Assembly: GCA_903871875.1 (NCBI GenBank)
Contig: CAIQIR010000072.1
Span: 1-64,000, forward strand
Direction: 5' to 3'
Origin: an uncultured Schlesneria sp.
GTDB taxonomy: Bacteria > Planctomycetota > Planctomycetia > Planctomycetales > Planctomycetaceae
DNA length: 64,000 bases
The position numbers and the translations under genes are program-made. Every line of letters begins with the position of its first letter. The stretch's first letter is position 1. This document shows, one piece after another, positions 37,815-46,330 of the stretch. The notes under the pieces are model-generated. The model had not been told where the DNA came from. It searched no databases and saw only the letters and a list, made by a program, of their open reading frames with translations.

Positions 37815-40800
37815 CTACTTCTGGTCGCGAACCTCACTCGGTGGCGGTATCAGTAATGTCGGGGGTGGGGCTGTGTCCCCCATCCAGATCTGTTGGCGTC
37901 CCGCCACTTTGGGGTCGACGATTGTCAGCGGGCGTTGGGCGAGAATTTGCGTCAGGATCGACCAATAAAGTTGCTGGCTGGTTAATTGCGGCTGTCGGAG
38001 GAATTCTGCGAAGAGGTTTTCGAATCTCTGCGCAGCCCCTGTCGCGGCCATTTCGCGACGAACGCTGGCCAAATGGCCCTCTGAAAGAATCGCCGCCGCT
38101 GATCCCGACAATCGGTTCTGTTTTTCGGGGTTTTCCGTAACCAGTTGTTGCCAAAGCTCATCGCTCAAATGCCAGTCGGTGCGGCTGGGAGAATTCGTCA
38201 CTTCGGGTGATTGCTTTTGGGCCGCGGACTGCAGGACCGCCAGGGCCTCGCTTCCGATGGCCGCCAACAACGTTCGCGATGCGTAGGCTTCGGCCTCATT
38301 GATCAATAATTCTCGCTCTTCCATTGCGTCGGCGACCTGCCGATAGGCCGGCACAACGGGTTGTGGAGGATGGACATCCAGCCACTGCAGGTCAACGACT
38401 TCAATTCCCAAGCCGTATTGTTCCAGCCGCTGCCGAAGCTTTTTCAGTGATTGTCGTTCGAGTTCGGCCCGTTGGTCAGTCAACAAGTTGTCCAGCGGTG
38501 CTCCGGCCGCGACCTCACGCAAGACACCTTCCGCGGTCGCCCGCAAGACGTCGTTCGGTCGTTGTGGGCCGGCGAAAACGAACTTGCGTAGATCGCGAAT
38601 ACAATATTGGACTTCGGCCATCAATTCGACCGGGACTTCGTCTGCCGTCAGCATGACAGATTCGTCAGCAATCGTGGCATGATCGGGATCGTCGTGTGAG
38701 CTTGTCCAATCGACCAGCGGAAGATTCTCAAGCGGTCGTGGTGCGCTCGACGCCAGCCCCAGGAAGCCGAATCGTCGTTTGTTCGTTTCCTCGCCGCTAC
38801 GATTCGAGAGCAAACGACTTTCGATGGATCGTGGGCCACGGTTGGTATTCGTTTCGTTCTGTTGTCGGTAACCAATGGCAACGCTGCGAATCAATCCCAT
38901 TTTTTCGCGGGTCAATTGCTCCAGGGGCCACGGCCAGCGCCAATGCATCCCCGCGGTGAGCGTGGTTTCAAAACGACCGAACCGGGTCACGACAGCTTGT
39001 TCGTCCTCGGTCAACAGTGCGATTCCCGAAACGAACCAGGCGGCGATGAAGGCCGCACCCGCGAGTTTGGCGGCCAGCCGCCACCGCGCGAGGCACCAGA
39101 AAACCCATTGCGACGGCGAGGCGTTAGCGGCCAACCAATCGGCGGTCGTCAACGTGCGGTCCAGCCAACGAACCGTTATCGACGACGACCAGCCTTCGAA
39201 CCAAAGCAGCCTCGTCGCGTTCGCCATCACGGCCAGCGACGCGATTTCGTGAAAGATCGCTCCGCCAATGGGATCCAGCCAACGTAGTGAACAGGCGAGA
39301 ACGCCCAGTCCATTCAGTCCGAATGCAAACAGCAAAATACTTTGCCAGATATTTTGCACCAGCGCTCGCGACAATCGGACGAGTCCAGGCAGGGGGCGCA
39401 AGGGATCGCCCAATAAAATAATATCGCCCGCCGACGCTGCCAGATCGCCTCCCGCTCGGCCCAATGCGAGTCCGACATCGGCTGACGCCAGAGCGGGGGC
39501 ATCGTTGATCCCGTCACCGACCATCGCCACCTTTCGTCCAGCTTGACGTGACGATTCAATCCAATGGGATTTGTCCGCTGGAAGTTGCTCGGTGGCCACG
39601 TATTCAAACAGACCAAGCGATTTCACCACGGTGTCCGCCGATTGCGGGCGGTCGCCAGTCAGCAAGGCGAAGTGGGAAATTCCGATTGCGCGTAATTCTT
39701 CTAAAACGTGCTGGGACTCGGGACGAATCGTTTCCCGTACACCAATGACGCCAATCACGACACCATCGACGGCCACCACCAATGGTGATTCACCTGCCGC
39801 TTCCCGCTCTTTCAGTAGCAGCGCCACATCCTGTGAAAACGCGATGTCACCCCGATCCAGAGCGCGGCGATTGCCCACCATGATCGCCGCCAACCGCGAA
39901 TTCGATTCGGTCATCTGTCCACTGCTCATCGGGACGTAGGCCGGGCGACCATCGATTTCGCCCGACAGTTCGTCGACGGGAATTCGGGCTGTCACCCCGG
40001 CCCCGGCAATGGCGTTGAATTCGGCCGGAAGCGGAACTGCCAGACCGCGTTCCTCGGCTGCCGTGACGAGAATCCTGGCCAGCAGATGCTCACTGTTCCG
40101 TTCGGCAATCGCGGCAACGCGAAGGATGGCATTGGCCGTCATCCCCGTCGTCGGAATGATTTCTCCGAGCGCCAACGCTCCCTGGGTCAACGTACCTGTC
40201 TTGTCGAACGCAAAGGTATCGACCGTCGCCAACCGTTCGAGCACAGCAGAGCCTTTGACCACAACTCCGCGTCGCGCCAGCCAGGCCAATGCGGCCATCA
40301 CTGCGCAAGGAGTCGCCAGGATCAATGGGCAAGGGCAGGCAACGACAAGCACGCCCAGGGCAGGCAAATAGCCGCTATTCCAGGAACCCGTCGCCACTCG
40401 CCAACCAACCAGGGTGGCTGCGGCGGCCGTCAGGACTGCGGGCAGAAACCATTTTGCCAGTCGATCCGCCGTTCGCTCCAATTCGGCTTTGCGTTTCGTG
40501 GCTGTGCCGACCAATTGGGCGACACGTGCGAGTGCCGTGTGATCGCCAATGGACTCGGCAACGATCGTCAGCGCACCGTGCTGGTTGAGCGTCCCTGCCA
40601 GTACTTTGTCGCCTGCCTCCTTATCAATCGGCAGACTTTCACCCGTGAACGGGCTTTGATCCACCACGGACGAACCGGCGACGACCTGCCCATCAACAGG
40701 GATCCGTTCGCCCGGTCGAACGGTGACGATATCGCCGACGCGAACGTCTTCGACGGGGATGTCCTGTTCGCGACCGTTCTCCTGGCGATGAGCGATTTCC

Positions 40801-41297
40801 GGCCAGAGGGCAAACGTCTGTCGTACGGCCCATCGTGCTCGATCGACCGTGTAACCTTCGATGCTTTCGCCAATCAGTGAGATCAGAACCACCAGCCCCG
40901 CCGTCTGATGCTCACCCAGGGCGATTGCTGCCAGGCATGCGAGCGTCAACGCGAGATCCGCTCCGACTCGTCCAGACAACAGGCCGTCGAGCGAATGGTA
41001 CAGGATCCGGGCGCCACCCAACACGGCGGCCAACAGGGCGAAACGATAACCAAACAGCGTCGCACCGGTGGTTGTAGAGGCGGAGAGCCCCCAATCGGCA
41101 ATCAGCAGTCCGGCAACGGACAGCGTCAACAGGTACAGAGGAGCCGATTGATAATGAAAGCTTGGCCGGGTCACGACACCGCAGGACGTGTCGCCCCGCA
41201 GCATTTCGGATGCCGATTCAGGAATGTAATGCATCTCACTCAATTCTCTCGCGGAAGCGCGACCGTAGATAGTGACACGCGCGCCGGGCGTTGCCAA
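37815..41297 (-). CDS. P1B-type heavy-metal ATPase fused to an HflK-like SPFH domain
   Basis: One uninterrupted 1160-codon frame with two unrelated parts. Residues about 50-700 are a P1B-type cation ATPase: TGES actuator motif (218-221), transport-site CPC (321-323, VVACPCPLILATP), phosphorylation site DKTGT with Asp365, GDGIND at 594-599, and the end helices HEIASLAVMANATRLL. It has no N-terminal HMA domain, and the usual SEHP motif reads SEHL. After a transmembrane helix (about 742-762), residues 763-1160 match HflK: VVTRFGRFETTLTAGMHW, ESVMLTADEVPVELMAEVQY, LLTDQRAELERQ and a helical end with LYWSILTQILAQRPLTIVDP. HflK normally pairs with HflC to regulate FtsH; no hflC is nearby. A second start at 41234 is possible. 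It lies 24 bp after the photolyase gene. Confidence 0.85.
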   Translation of the reverse strand: MATPGARVTIYGRASARELSEMHYIPESASEMLRGDTSCGVVTRPSFHYQSAPLYLLTLSVAGLLIADWGLSASTTTGATLFGYRFALLAAVLGGARILYHSLDGLLSGRVGADLALTLACLAAIALGEHQTAGLVVLISLIGESIEGYTVDRARWAVRQTFALWPEIAHRQENGREQDIPVEDVRVGDIVTVRPGERIPVDGQVVAGSSVVDQSPFTGESLPIDKEAGDKVLAGTLNQHGALTIVAESIGDHTALARVAQLVGTATKRKAELERTADRLAKWFLPAVLTAAAATLVGWRVATGSWNSGYLPALGVLVVACPCPLILATPCAVMAALAWLARRGVVVKGSAVLERLATVDTFAFDKTGTLTQGALALGEIIPTTGMTANAILRVAAIAERNSEHLLARILVTAAEERGLAVPLPAEFNAIAGAGVTARIPVDELSGEIDGRPAYVPMSSGQMTESNSRLAAIMVGNRRALDRGDIAFSQDVALLLKEREAAGESPLVVAVDGVVIGVIGVRETIRPESQHVLEELRAIGISHFALLTGDRPQSADTVVKSLGLFEYVATEQLPADKSHWIESSRQAGRKVAMVGDGINDAPALASADVGLALGRAGGDLAASAGDIILLGDPLRPLPGLVRLSRALVQNIWQSILLFAFGLNGLGVLACSLRWLDPIGGAIFHEIASLAVMANATRLLWFEGWSSSITVRWLDRTLTTADWLAANASPSQWVFWCLARWRLAAKLAGAAFIAAWFVSGIALLTEDEQAVVTRFGRFETTLTAGMHWRWPWPLEQLTREKMGLIRSVAIGYRQQNETNTNRGPRSIESRLLSNRSGEETNKRRFGFLGLASSAPRPLENLPLVDWTSSHDDPDHATIADESVMLTADEVPVELMAEVQYCIRDLRKFVFAGPQRPNDVLRATAEGVLREVAAGAPLDNLLTDQRAELERQSLKKLRQRLEQYGLGIEVVDLQWLDVHPPQPVVPAYRQVADAMEERELLINEAEAYASRTLLAAIGSEALAVLQSAAQKQSPEVTNSPSRTDWHLSDELWQQLVTENPEKQNRLSGSAAAILSEGHLASVRREMAATGAAQRFENLFAEFLRQPQLTSQQLYWSILTQILAQRPLTIVDPKVAGRQQIWMGDTAPPPTLLIPPPSEVRDQK

Positions 41298-41321
41298 GGT
41301 CCTTCTGCAGATTTGCGACGG

Positions 41322-42770
41322 TTAACGTTTCGTGCGGATCTGCCGCAGTGATTCGAGCGCGAGGCGTCGCGCCTCGCCGTGATCGACGATTGGATGCGGG
41401 TACGTCTGGCCCAGGCGAACACTGGCCCGGTCCAGTTCACTTTCCGGCGCTGTCCAGGGAGCGTGGATCCAGTCCGCCGGCAGTTGTTTCAATTCGGGCA
41501 GCCACTGGCGAAGGTACAAGCCCTGTGGATCGAACTTTTGCGATTGAAGCACGGGATTGAGCACGCGGAAGTACGGCGCGGCGTCGGCACCGCAGCCCGC
41601 AGTCCACTGCCAGCCCAGCGTGTTACTCGCCAAATCGGCATCGATCAGAGTTTCCCAGAACCAGGCCGCTCCCTTTTGCCAGGGAATCAACAGATCCTTG
41701 GCGAGAAATGACGCCACGATCATCCGAACGCGATTATGCATCCAACCCGTCGTCCACAGCTCTCTCATTCCCGCATCGACAATCGGATAGCCCGTCTTGC
41801 CTCGCTGCCAGGCACGCAATTGCTTGGCGTCGTCTCGCCAGGGAAATCGAGCGAATTCGGCACGTAAGGGCTCCGTCGCCGTCTGCGGAAAATGAAACAG
41901 CAGATGATGGGCGAACTCGCGCCACCCGATTTCGCGCTGGAACGATTCGATTCCCTGCTGCGCCGATTCCGTTGGCCGTCCTCTTATTGCCCGTAGCGTC
42001 TGGTGCCAAATCGTCCGCGGGCTGATCTCCCCAAAATGGAGATGGGGTGACAATCGCGACGTCCCCCGTTCTGCGGGAAGATCTCGCGAGGTTTGATAGG
42101 CGGACACGCTGGATTGGAGAAATCGGTGCAATTCCGTCACTGCCGATTTCGCTCCGGGTTGCCAGGCGGCTTTCATACCTGTGTCCCAGGCGACTTTGGG
42201 TTCCAGCTCCAGTTCTTCCAGCGTCAGTGATGCCGGCCAAACGTGCGGCTGGGGGATTTGCTGCGGCGCGGGCTCCGGTTCGAGCGGTGCTTTCCGCGTC
42301 AGGCAGGATTTCCAAAATGCGGTGAAAACCTGATAGGGGCATCCATCCTTCGTTTGAATTTCCCAAGGCTCAAACAGCAATTGGCCATTGAAAACTTCGG
42401 CCGCCACGTTGTGCTTGAGCAGTTCAGATCTCACCTGGGAATCGCGTTGGATCGCGGCCGGCTCGTAACGACGGGTCCAATAGACTGCCGCCGCATTCGT
42501 TTGTTCGACCAGCGAAAGCATTGCCGGTAACGCGTCGCCGCGACGAACGATCAATCGGGAACCCATTTCTGATAGTTGCCGATCAAGCTGGCCCAGCGAC
42601 TGATGCAGCCACCAACGGCTCGCTGCACCGGCCGCCCAACTCTGTTCTTCCTCGGGCGACCAGATGTAGACAGGAATCACCGGCGCACCGCGGGCGACGG
42701 CGGCCAAAATTGCCGGCTGGTCATCCAACCGCAAATCTTGTCGAAACCAGACCAAGCTTGGTTGTGTCAT
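41322..42770 (-). CDS. phr: deoxyribodipyrimidine photo-lyase (class I cryptochrome/photolyase family)
   Basis: Repairs UV-induced cyclobutane pyrimidine dimers using FAD and blue light. From the ATG at 42770 the 482-residue protein begins [19 protein letters not shown] (antenna-binding Rossmann domain). Its FAD domain has [51 protein letters not shown] and the ending [20 protein letters not shown]. The open frame extends upstream to 42902 but that part overlaps the previous gene and is not conserved-looking. It lies between the Tat-signal protein (25 bp) and the P-type ATPase fusion (24 bp), so co-transcription is likely. Confidence 0.92.
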   Translation of the reverse strand: MTQPSLVWFRQDLRLDDQPAILAAVARGAPVIPVYIWSPEEEQSWAAGAASRWWLHQSLGQLDRQLSEMGSRLIVRRGDALPAMLSLVEQTNAAAVYWTRRYEPAAIQRDSQVRSELLKHNVAAEVFNGQLLFEPWEIQTKDGCPYQVFTAFWKSCLTRKAPLEPEPAPQQIPQPHVWPASLTLEELELEPKVAWDTGMKAAWQPGAKSAVTELHRFLQSSVSAYQTSRDLPAERGTSRLSPHLHFGEISPRTIWHQTLRAIRGRPTESAQQGIESFQREIGWREFAHHLLFHFPQTATEPLRAEFARFPWRDDAKQLRAWQRGKTGYPIVDAGMRELWTTGWMHNRVRMIVASFLAKDLLIPWQKGAAWFWETLIDADLASNTLGWQWTAGCGADAAPYFRVLNPVLQSQKFDPQGLYLRQWLPELKQLPADWIHAPWTAPESELDRASVRLGQTYPHPIVDHGEARRLALESLRQIRTKR

Positions 42771-42795
42771 CGTACTCCGAACGATCTTGGCGCGA

Positions 42796-44067
42796 TCAGC
42801 CGTCTGAAAATGTCGACTCGCGCGGCGCCTGATATTGGATGGCGAGATGCGGAGTTTCGATGCGTTTCTGGCCTGTTCCCACAGAACGAACGCCCGCTTC
42901 AACCAGCCCGCTGGTCAGCAATGTCCGTTCGATCGGATAGGGAGACTTTCCGGTGAGAAAAGTTTCTTCCGCTTTCGACATCAGTGCCGCCGAGTAGGTG
43001 ACATTGGGATTCGGCGGCAAATAGAACAGCGTCGACAGAGGCTCGTCCTTTCCTTTCAGTCGAGCGGCGAAGGTGAAATCGCCGACCAGACCGTTCATTA
43101 GCAACATCGTTGCCTTCGTCCCGTCGGTGTACTCGATTCGATAGGCAATCGGGTCGGTGACCCACTCGCGAATTTGTGCTTCGGTCGGATAGCGATCACT
43201 AAAGGTCTTGGGCTGGCTCAGGGTCTGGGTCCGAGTCAGGCATGCTTCGAACAATTTGGGATCCCATCCGCCTGCATTCCAATTGCCGGCCGCCATCGCC
43301 TTCCACACTGCGTCACCGCGCAGCCCTTGAATGGCGGACACACCCGTTTCACCGCCTTTTCGCCGCTCGGCCATGCACTGAATGACTTCCAACGCATGAA
43401 AATCGTAGCTGTCCATTGCTCCGATCGCGACGCACATCATTTCCGAGACTTCCGCGTCATATGGCAGATCGATCGATGGCATGCGCCAGGTGACAGGCAA
43501 TGACGATCCGGCCGTGAATGCAAACTTCAACTCGCGCGAGATATCGACCATCTCTTTGGCCCAATCCCATTTCCATGACAGATGTTTGTCATTGAAAACA
43601 GGCACGGCGCGACCATCCTGACGGAAGACATCAGTCGTCTGCTTGAAGAATTCGTATCGGGGATACTTCGTCTGGCCGTATTCGCTGAGCGGATAGGTAC
43701 CGTGTTCGCCAATGATCAGCACCGCATCCACAGCCATTTTGTTTCCGCCGCAGCGAAGTGTTTCGGCGACGGTCGGATAAATGGGGAAACCGAATTCTTC
43801 GGATCGTTGTCGGCTGAGGTCATTTTCGGGCTTTTGATCGACATAGGCCGCGACGACATCGAACGGAGGTCGATGCCAGTGACCATTGATGGGGTAGCCG
43901 ACAAGAAACCGCTCGCCCATGTGCCAGGCGTGCGAATGGTATCTCCATTCGGTCGTGATGATCGCCAGCCGTTTACGTCCGGTCGCATTGGTCGGCTGGG
44001 CAAATGCCAACGGACCTGTCATCAACCCCGCGCCGACAGCACCCAGAAACGATCTTCTTGTAAACAT
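42796..44067 (-). CDS. Tat-signal hypothetical protein (planctomycete-type secreted family)
   Basis: 423 residues beginning with a twin-arginine signal ([14 protein letters not shown]... cut after AFA). The mature part starts like a Rossmann-type fold ([20 protein letters not shown]), has [19 protein letters not shown] in the middle and a C-terminal beta-rich segment ([20 protein letters not shown]). I recall similar proteins in planctomycetes and acidobacteria annotated only as hypothetical, often near other DUF1501/DUF1552-type secreted proteins. Function unknown; perhaps an oxidoreductase-like or sugar-acting enzyme. Its gene follows the DUF1552 gene by 47 bp and precedes the photolyase gene. 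Confidence 0.65.
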   Translation of the reverse strand: MFTRRSFLGAVGAGLMTGPLAFAQPTNATGRKRLAIITTEWRYHSHAWHMGERFLVGYPINGHWHRPPFDVVAAYVDQKPENDLSRQRSEEFGFPIYPTVAETLRCGGNKMAVDAVLIIGEHGTYPLSEYGQTKYPRYEFFKQTTDVFRQDGRAVPVFNDKHLSWKWDWAKEMVDISRELKFAFTAGSSLPVTWRMPSIDLPYDAEVSEMMCVAIGAMDSYDFHALEVIQCMAERRKGGETGVSAIQGLRGDAVWKAMAAGNWNAGGWDPKLFEACLTRTQTLSQPKTFSDRYPTEAQIREWVTDPIAYRIEYTDGTKATMLLMNGLVGDFTFAARLKGKDEPLSTLFYLPPNPNVTYSAALMSKAEETFLTGKSPYPIERTLLTSGLVEAGVRSVGTGQKRIETPHLAIQYQAPRESTFSDG

Positions 44068-44114
44068 GCTCTGTCGATTCTCCCTAACCCCTATTTTTCA
44101 GGGCTTTTTGGCGT

Positions 44115-45446
44115 TCAAAGGCGATCCAGTTGACGATCCGCGTCGCCGAACTGGGCCTGTTCCACACCCATTCGATTCAGGATCGAATGGTACAGGCTGC
44201 AAAGTTTGCGTTTGTCATCTCCGTTGTCGGCAAAATCCAGCACGCGGCCGGTTTCCAGCGTTCCACCGAGCCCACCGGCCAGCAGCAGCGGCACTTTACT
44301 GGAGTCGTGCTGGCTGCCCGACCACATATTCGAAATGAACATCAAGCACGAATTGTCCAGCACCGTTCCTGCACCTTCCGGCATGGCTTCCAGTCGAGAC
44401 GCCAAGTAGGCCAACTGGCTGACGTAATAGCGAGAGACCCGTTCGTAGGCGTCAGAGAGATCATCGTGCGAGGCGGGATGATGCGCGGCACGCACATCCA
44501 GGAAAGGATAAAACAGTCCCGACAGATCGCGACAGAGCAGGACCGTTGCCACTCGCGTTTTATCGGTTTGGAAGGCCAAAGCGACGATATCACACATTAA
44601 TCGCATATGGTCGCGAATGTCTTCGGGCAACCCATTGTCGGGCCGCTTCATGCCCAGTGCCTGCCGGCCGCGATTTCGAGCATTCGTGTCGGCGCGGTCT
44701 TTCGTCGCCCGCGTGCGTTCAATCTGCTTTTCGACCTCACGCACACTGGTCAGGTATTCGTCGAGTTTCGCCTGATCTGCATGGCTGATTTGACGATTCA
44801 AATGAGCGGCATGCTCTTTCACCCGATCAAGCAGGCATTTCGTTCGCTTGCTTCCCTGGTCGTCGAACAGGCTGTCGAATGCGAGAGAAGGATAGACCTC
44901 CATGGGAACAGGCGAATTCGCGTCCTGCCAGGAGATATGCGAGCTGTAGGCCATCGAAAAATTGGATTCGTGGTAGCCGGTGATCGGCTGCTCGCAACCA
45001 AGGATCAGGCTCGCTTGCGGAGTCTGGTCACCGAAATGATGGGCCAGCACCTGATCCATGCTGATCCCTCCTTTCAGCACCGAGCCCTTTTGCAGGGCCG
45101 CGCCTGAAAGGATGTTGCCGGTCTGTCCGGGGTGAATTCCCACCCCGGTAGCCTGCTTGTTGAACAGGCCATTGATCACGTTCAGTTTCGTTTTCAGCGG
45201 CTCGAGTGGCTTCAGGCTTTCGCTCAGTTCCATCTGGGCACCGGTGCCTTTTGCCCACCAGTGTTTGGAATTGATGCCATTGCCCATAAAGAGCGCGGCG
45301 AATCGCTTGGGAAGCGGTTGCGGCGAACCAACTGCTACGGAATTGTCGCCCCAGACGGGAATCGATTCGAGCCATGGCAGCGCCATGACCACTCCCACGC
45401 CACGCAGCACCGTGCGTCGATCAATTCGTGATTTGTCCGATACCAT
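44115..45446 (-). CDS. DUF1552 domain protein with Tat signal
   Basis: 443 residues. A twin-arginine signal (IDRRTVLRGVGVVMALPWLE) is followed by the DUF1552 region: RFAALFMGNGINSKHWWAKG, then HPGQTGNILSGA and MSMDQ-like segments, and the conserved tail with DNSCLMFISNMWSGSQHDSS and PLLLAGGLGG. DUF1552 proteins are abundant in planctomycetes and usually pair with DUF1587/1592-type cytochrome-like proteins; that partner is not intact here. Function is unknown, presumably periplasmic. Its ATG lies 2 bp after the stop of a small upstream frame (45449-45592). Confidence 0.85.
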   Translation of the reverse strand: MVSDKSRIDRRTVLRGVGVVMALPWLESIPVWGDNSVAVGSPQPLPKRFAALFMGNGINSKHWWAKGTGAQMELSESLKPLEPLKTKLNVINGLFNKQATGVGIHPGQTGNILSGAALQKGSVLKGGISMDQVLAHHFGDQTPQASLILGCEQPITGYHESNFSMAYSSHISWQDANSPVPMEVYPSLAFDSLFDDQGSKRTKCLLDRVKEHAAHLNRQISHADQAKLDEYLTSVREVEKQIERTRATKDRADTNARNRGRQALGMKRPDNGLPEDIRDHMRLMCDIVALAFQTDKTRVATVLLCRDLSGLFYPFLDVRAAHHPASHDDLSDAYERVSRYYVSQLAYLASRLEAMPEGAGTVLDNSCLMFISNMWSGSQHDSSKVPLLLAGGLGGTLETGRVLDFADNGDDKRKLCSLYHSILNRMGVEQAQFGDADRQLDRL

Positions 45447-45448
45447 CG

Positions 45449-45592
45449 TCAGATCCCCTGGTACATCAGCCCGCGTAATCTAGCATGGATCTCGTGGAAG
45501 AACACGGCATCGCCGCCGATTCGAGATTCCCGTTTCGAGACGCGGCGACCACATGGCTCGGAAGGAATCAATTTGTCACCAGGGAATTGCAT
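45449..45592 (-). CDS. possible 47-codon gene or gene remnant upstream of the DUF1552 gene
   Basis: Reading upstream from the DUF1552 start, an open frame ends 2 bp before its ATG with the residues GDAVFFHEIHARLRGLMYQG and an Ile. An ATG at 45592 would give 47 residues, and the frame stays open further upstream without another ATG. The tight spacing suggests translational coupling or the leftover 3' end of a larger gene such as the usual DUF1592-type partner. The family is not recognised and chance cannot be excluded. Confidence 0.3.
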   Translation of the reverse strand: MQFPGDKLIPSEPCGRRVSKRESRIGGDAVFFHEIHARLRGLMYQGI

Positions 45593-46330
45593 TTCCGCGT
45601 GTGTACCAGGGGGGAACAACGCTTCAGCGACCCGAAGTCTGCGGTGAACACTTTTGATTCTGACTCGGATCGGTGGTTTCCGAAAACAGGAGATTTGAGC
45701 GAGGTGGAATCACCGCTGTCCACACGATCAACACACGAAGTCTGCCGTTGCCGAAGCGTGTTCTTCCGACTGGCCATCGACAGCCACTTTTGGGAATCCT
45801 CGGGTTCAAGGTGACTCCGGGATCAATCAAGCCTTTTGTCGATCAGAAATCGCATTAACTGCTGAAACGGGTGTTAAACATTCTTATCAATTTCGACCAA
45901 GACGGACGTCAATCATTCTGACGCCGTTGCGAATCGATCCGTCGACCGGCGACGACCGGTCTTCGTATCCGATCGCCAATCGGTCACAAAAACGACCCAT
46001 ACTGCTCGGCTAGACCCTCGTACAGAGCTTGAAAACGCCTGTTTTATAGGGAGAAATAACACCCTAAGGCCGATTGTCATGATTTTTGAAATTCGTCTGT
46101 ATTCAACTTTACAACGAAGGCAACCTGGGTAGTATGGAAAGTCACTACTTTCAGGCAGTTTCAGTGGTTTGGATACAGATTCTCAACACGATTTCGTTGT
46201 TGATTACGCGTGTTGACCATCGTCACGAAATTTTTTCGTGGTCGATCGTCATCCGGTCATTGGATTCTCCCGTTCGTTTTTCTGGCAACAGATTAGCAAT
46301 CGACGCGGATTTTGTCGGTTGACCGCACCA
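45593..46330. other. 740-bp divergent intergenic region upstream of the giant Ig protein
   Basis: No convincing gene. The short frames here lack family resemblance. The segment about 45990-46330 is more AT-rich than the surroundings and ends at the Ig-protein start, so it likely holds that gene's promoter and a long leader. No hairpin or direct repeat stands out. Confidence 0.4.

Noticed and set aside
41235-41297. Extra 21 N-terminal codons of the ATPase fusion as firm coding sequence
   Set aside because: The ATG at 41234 is equally plausible; neither start has a clear ribosome site, so I kept the longer frame only as a convention.
37815-41297. Idea that the ATPase and HflK parts are two genes
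   Set aside because: No stop codon occurs between them and the linker is continuous in frame with a membrane helix; it reads as a true fusion.
45485-45814. 109-codon plus-strand frame upstream of the Ig gene
   Set aside because: No ribosome site or family motif, and it is antisense to the short frame coupled to the DUF1552 gene.
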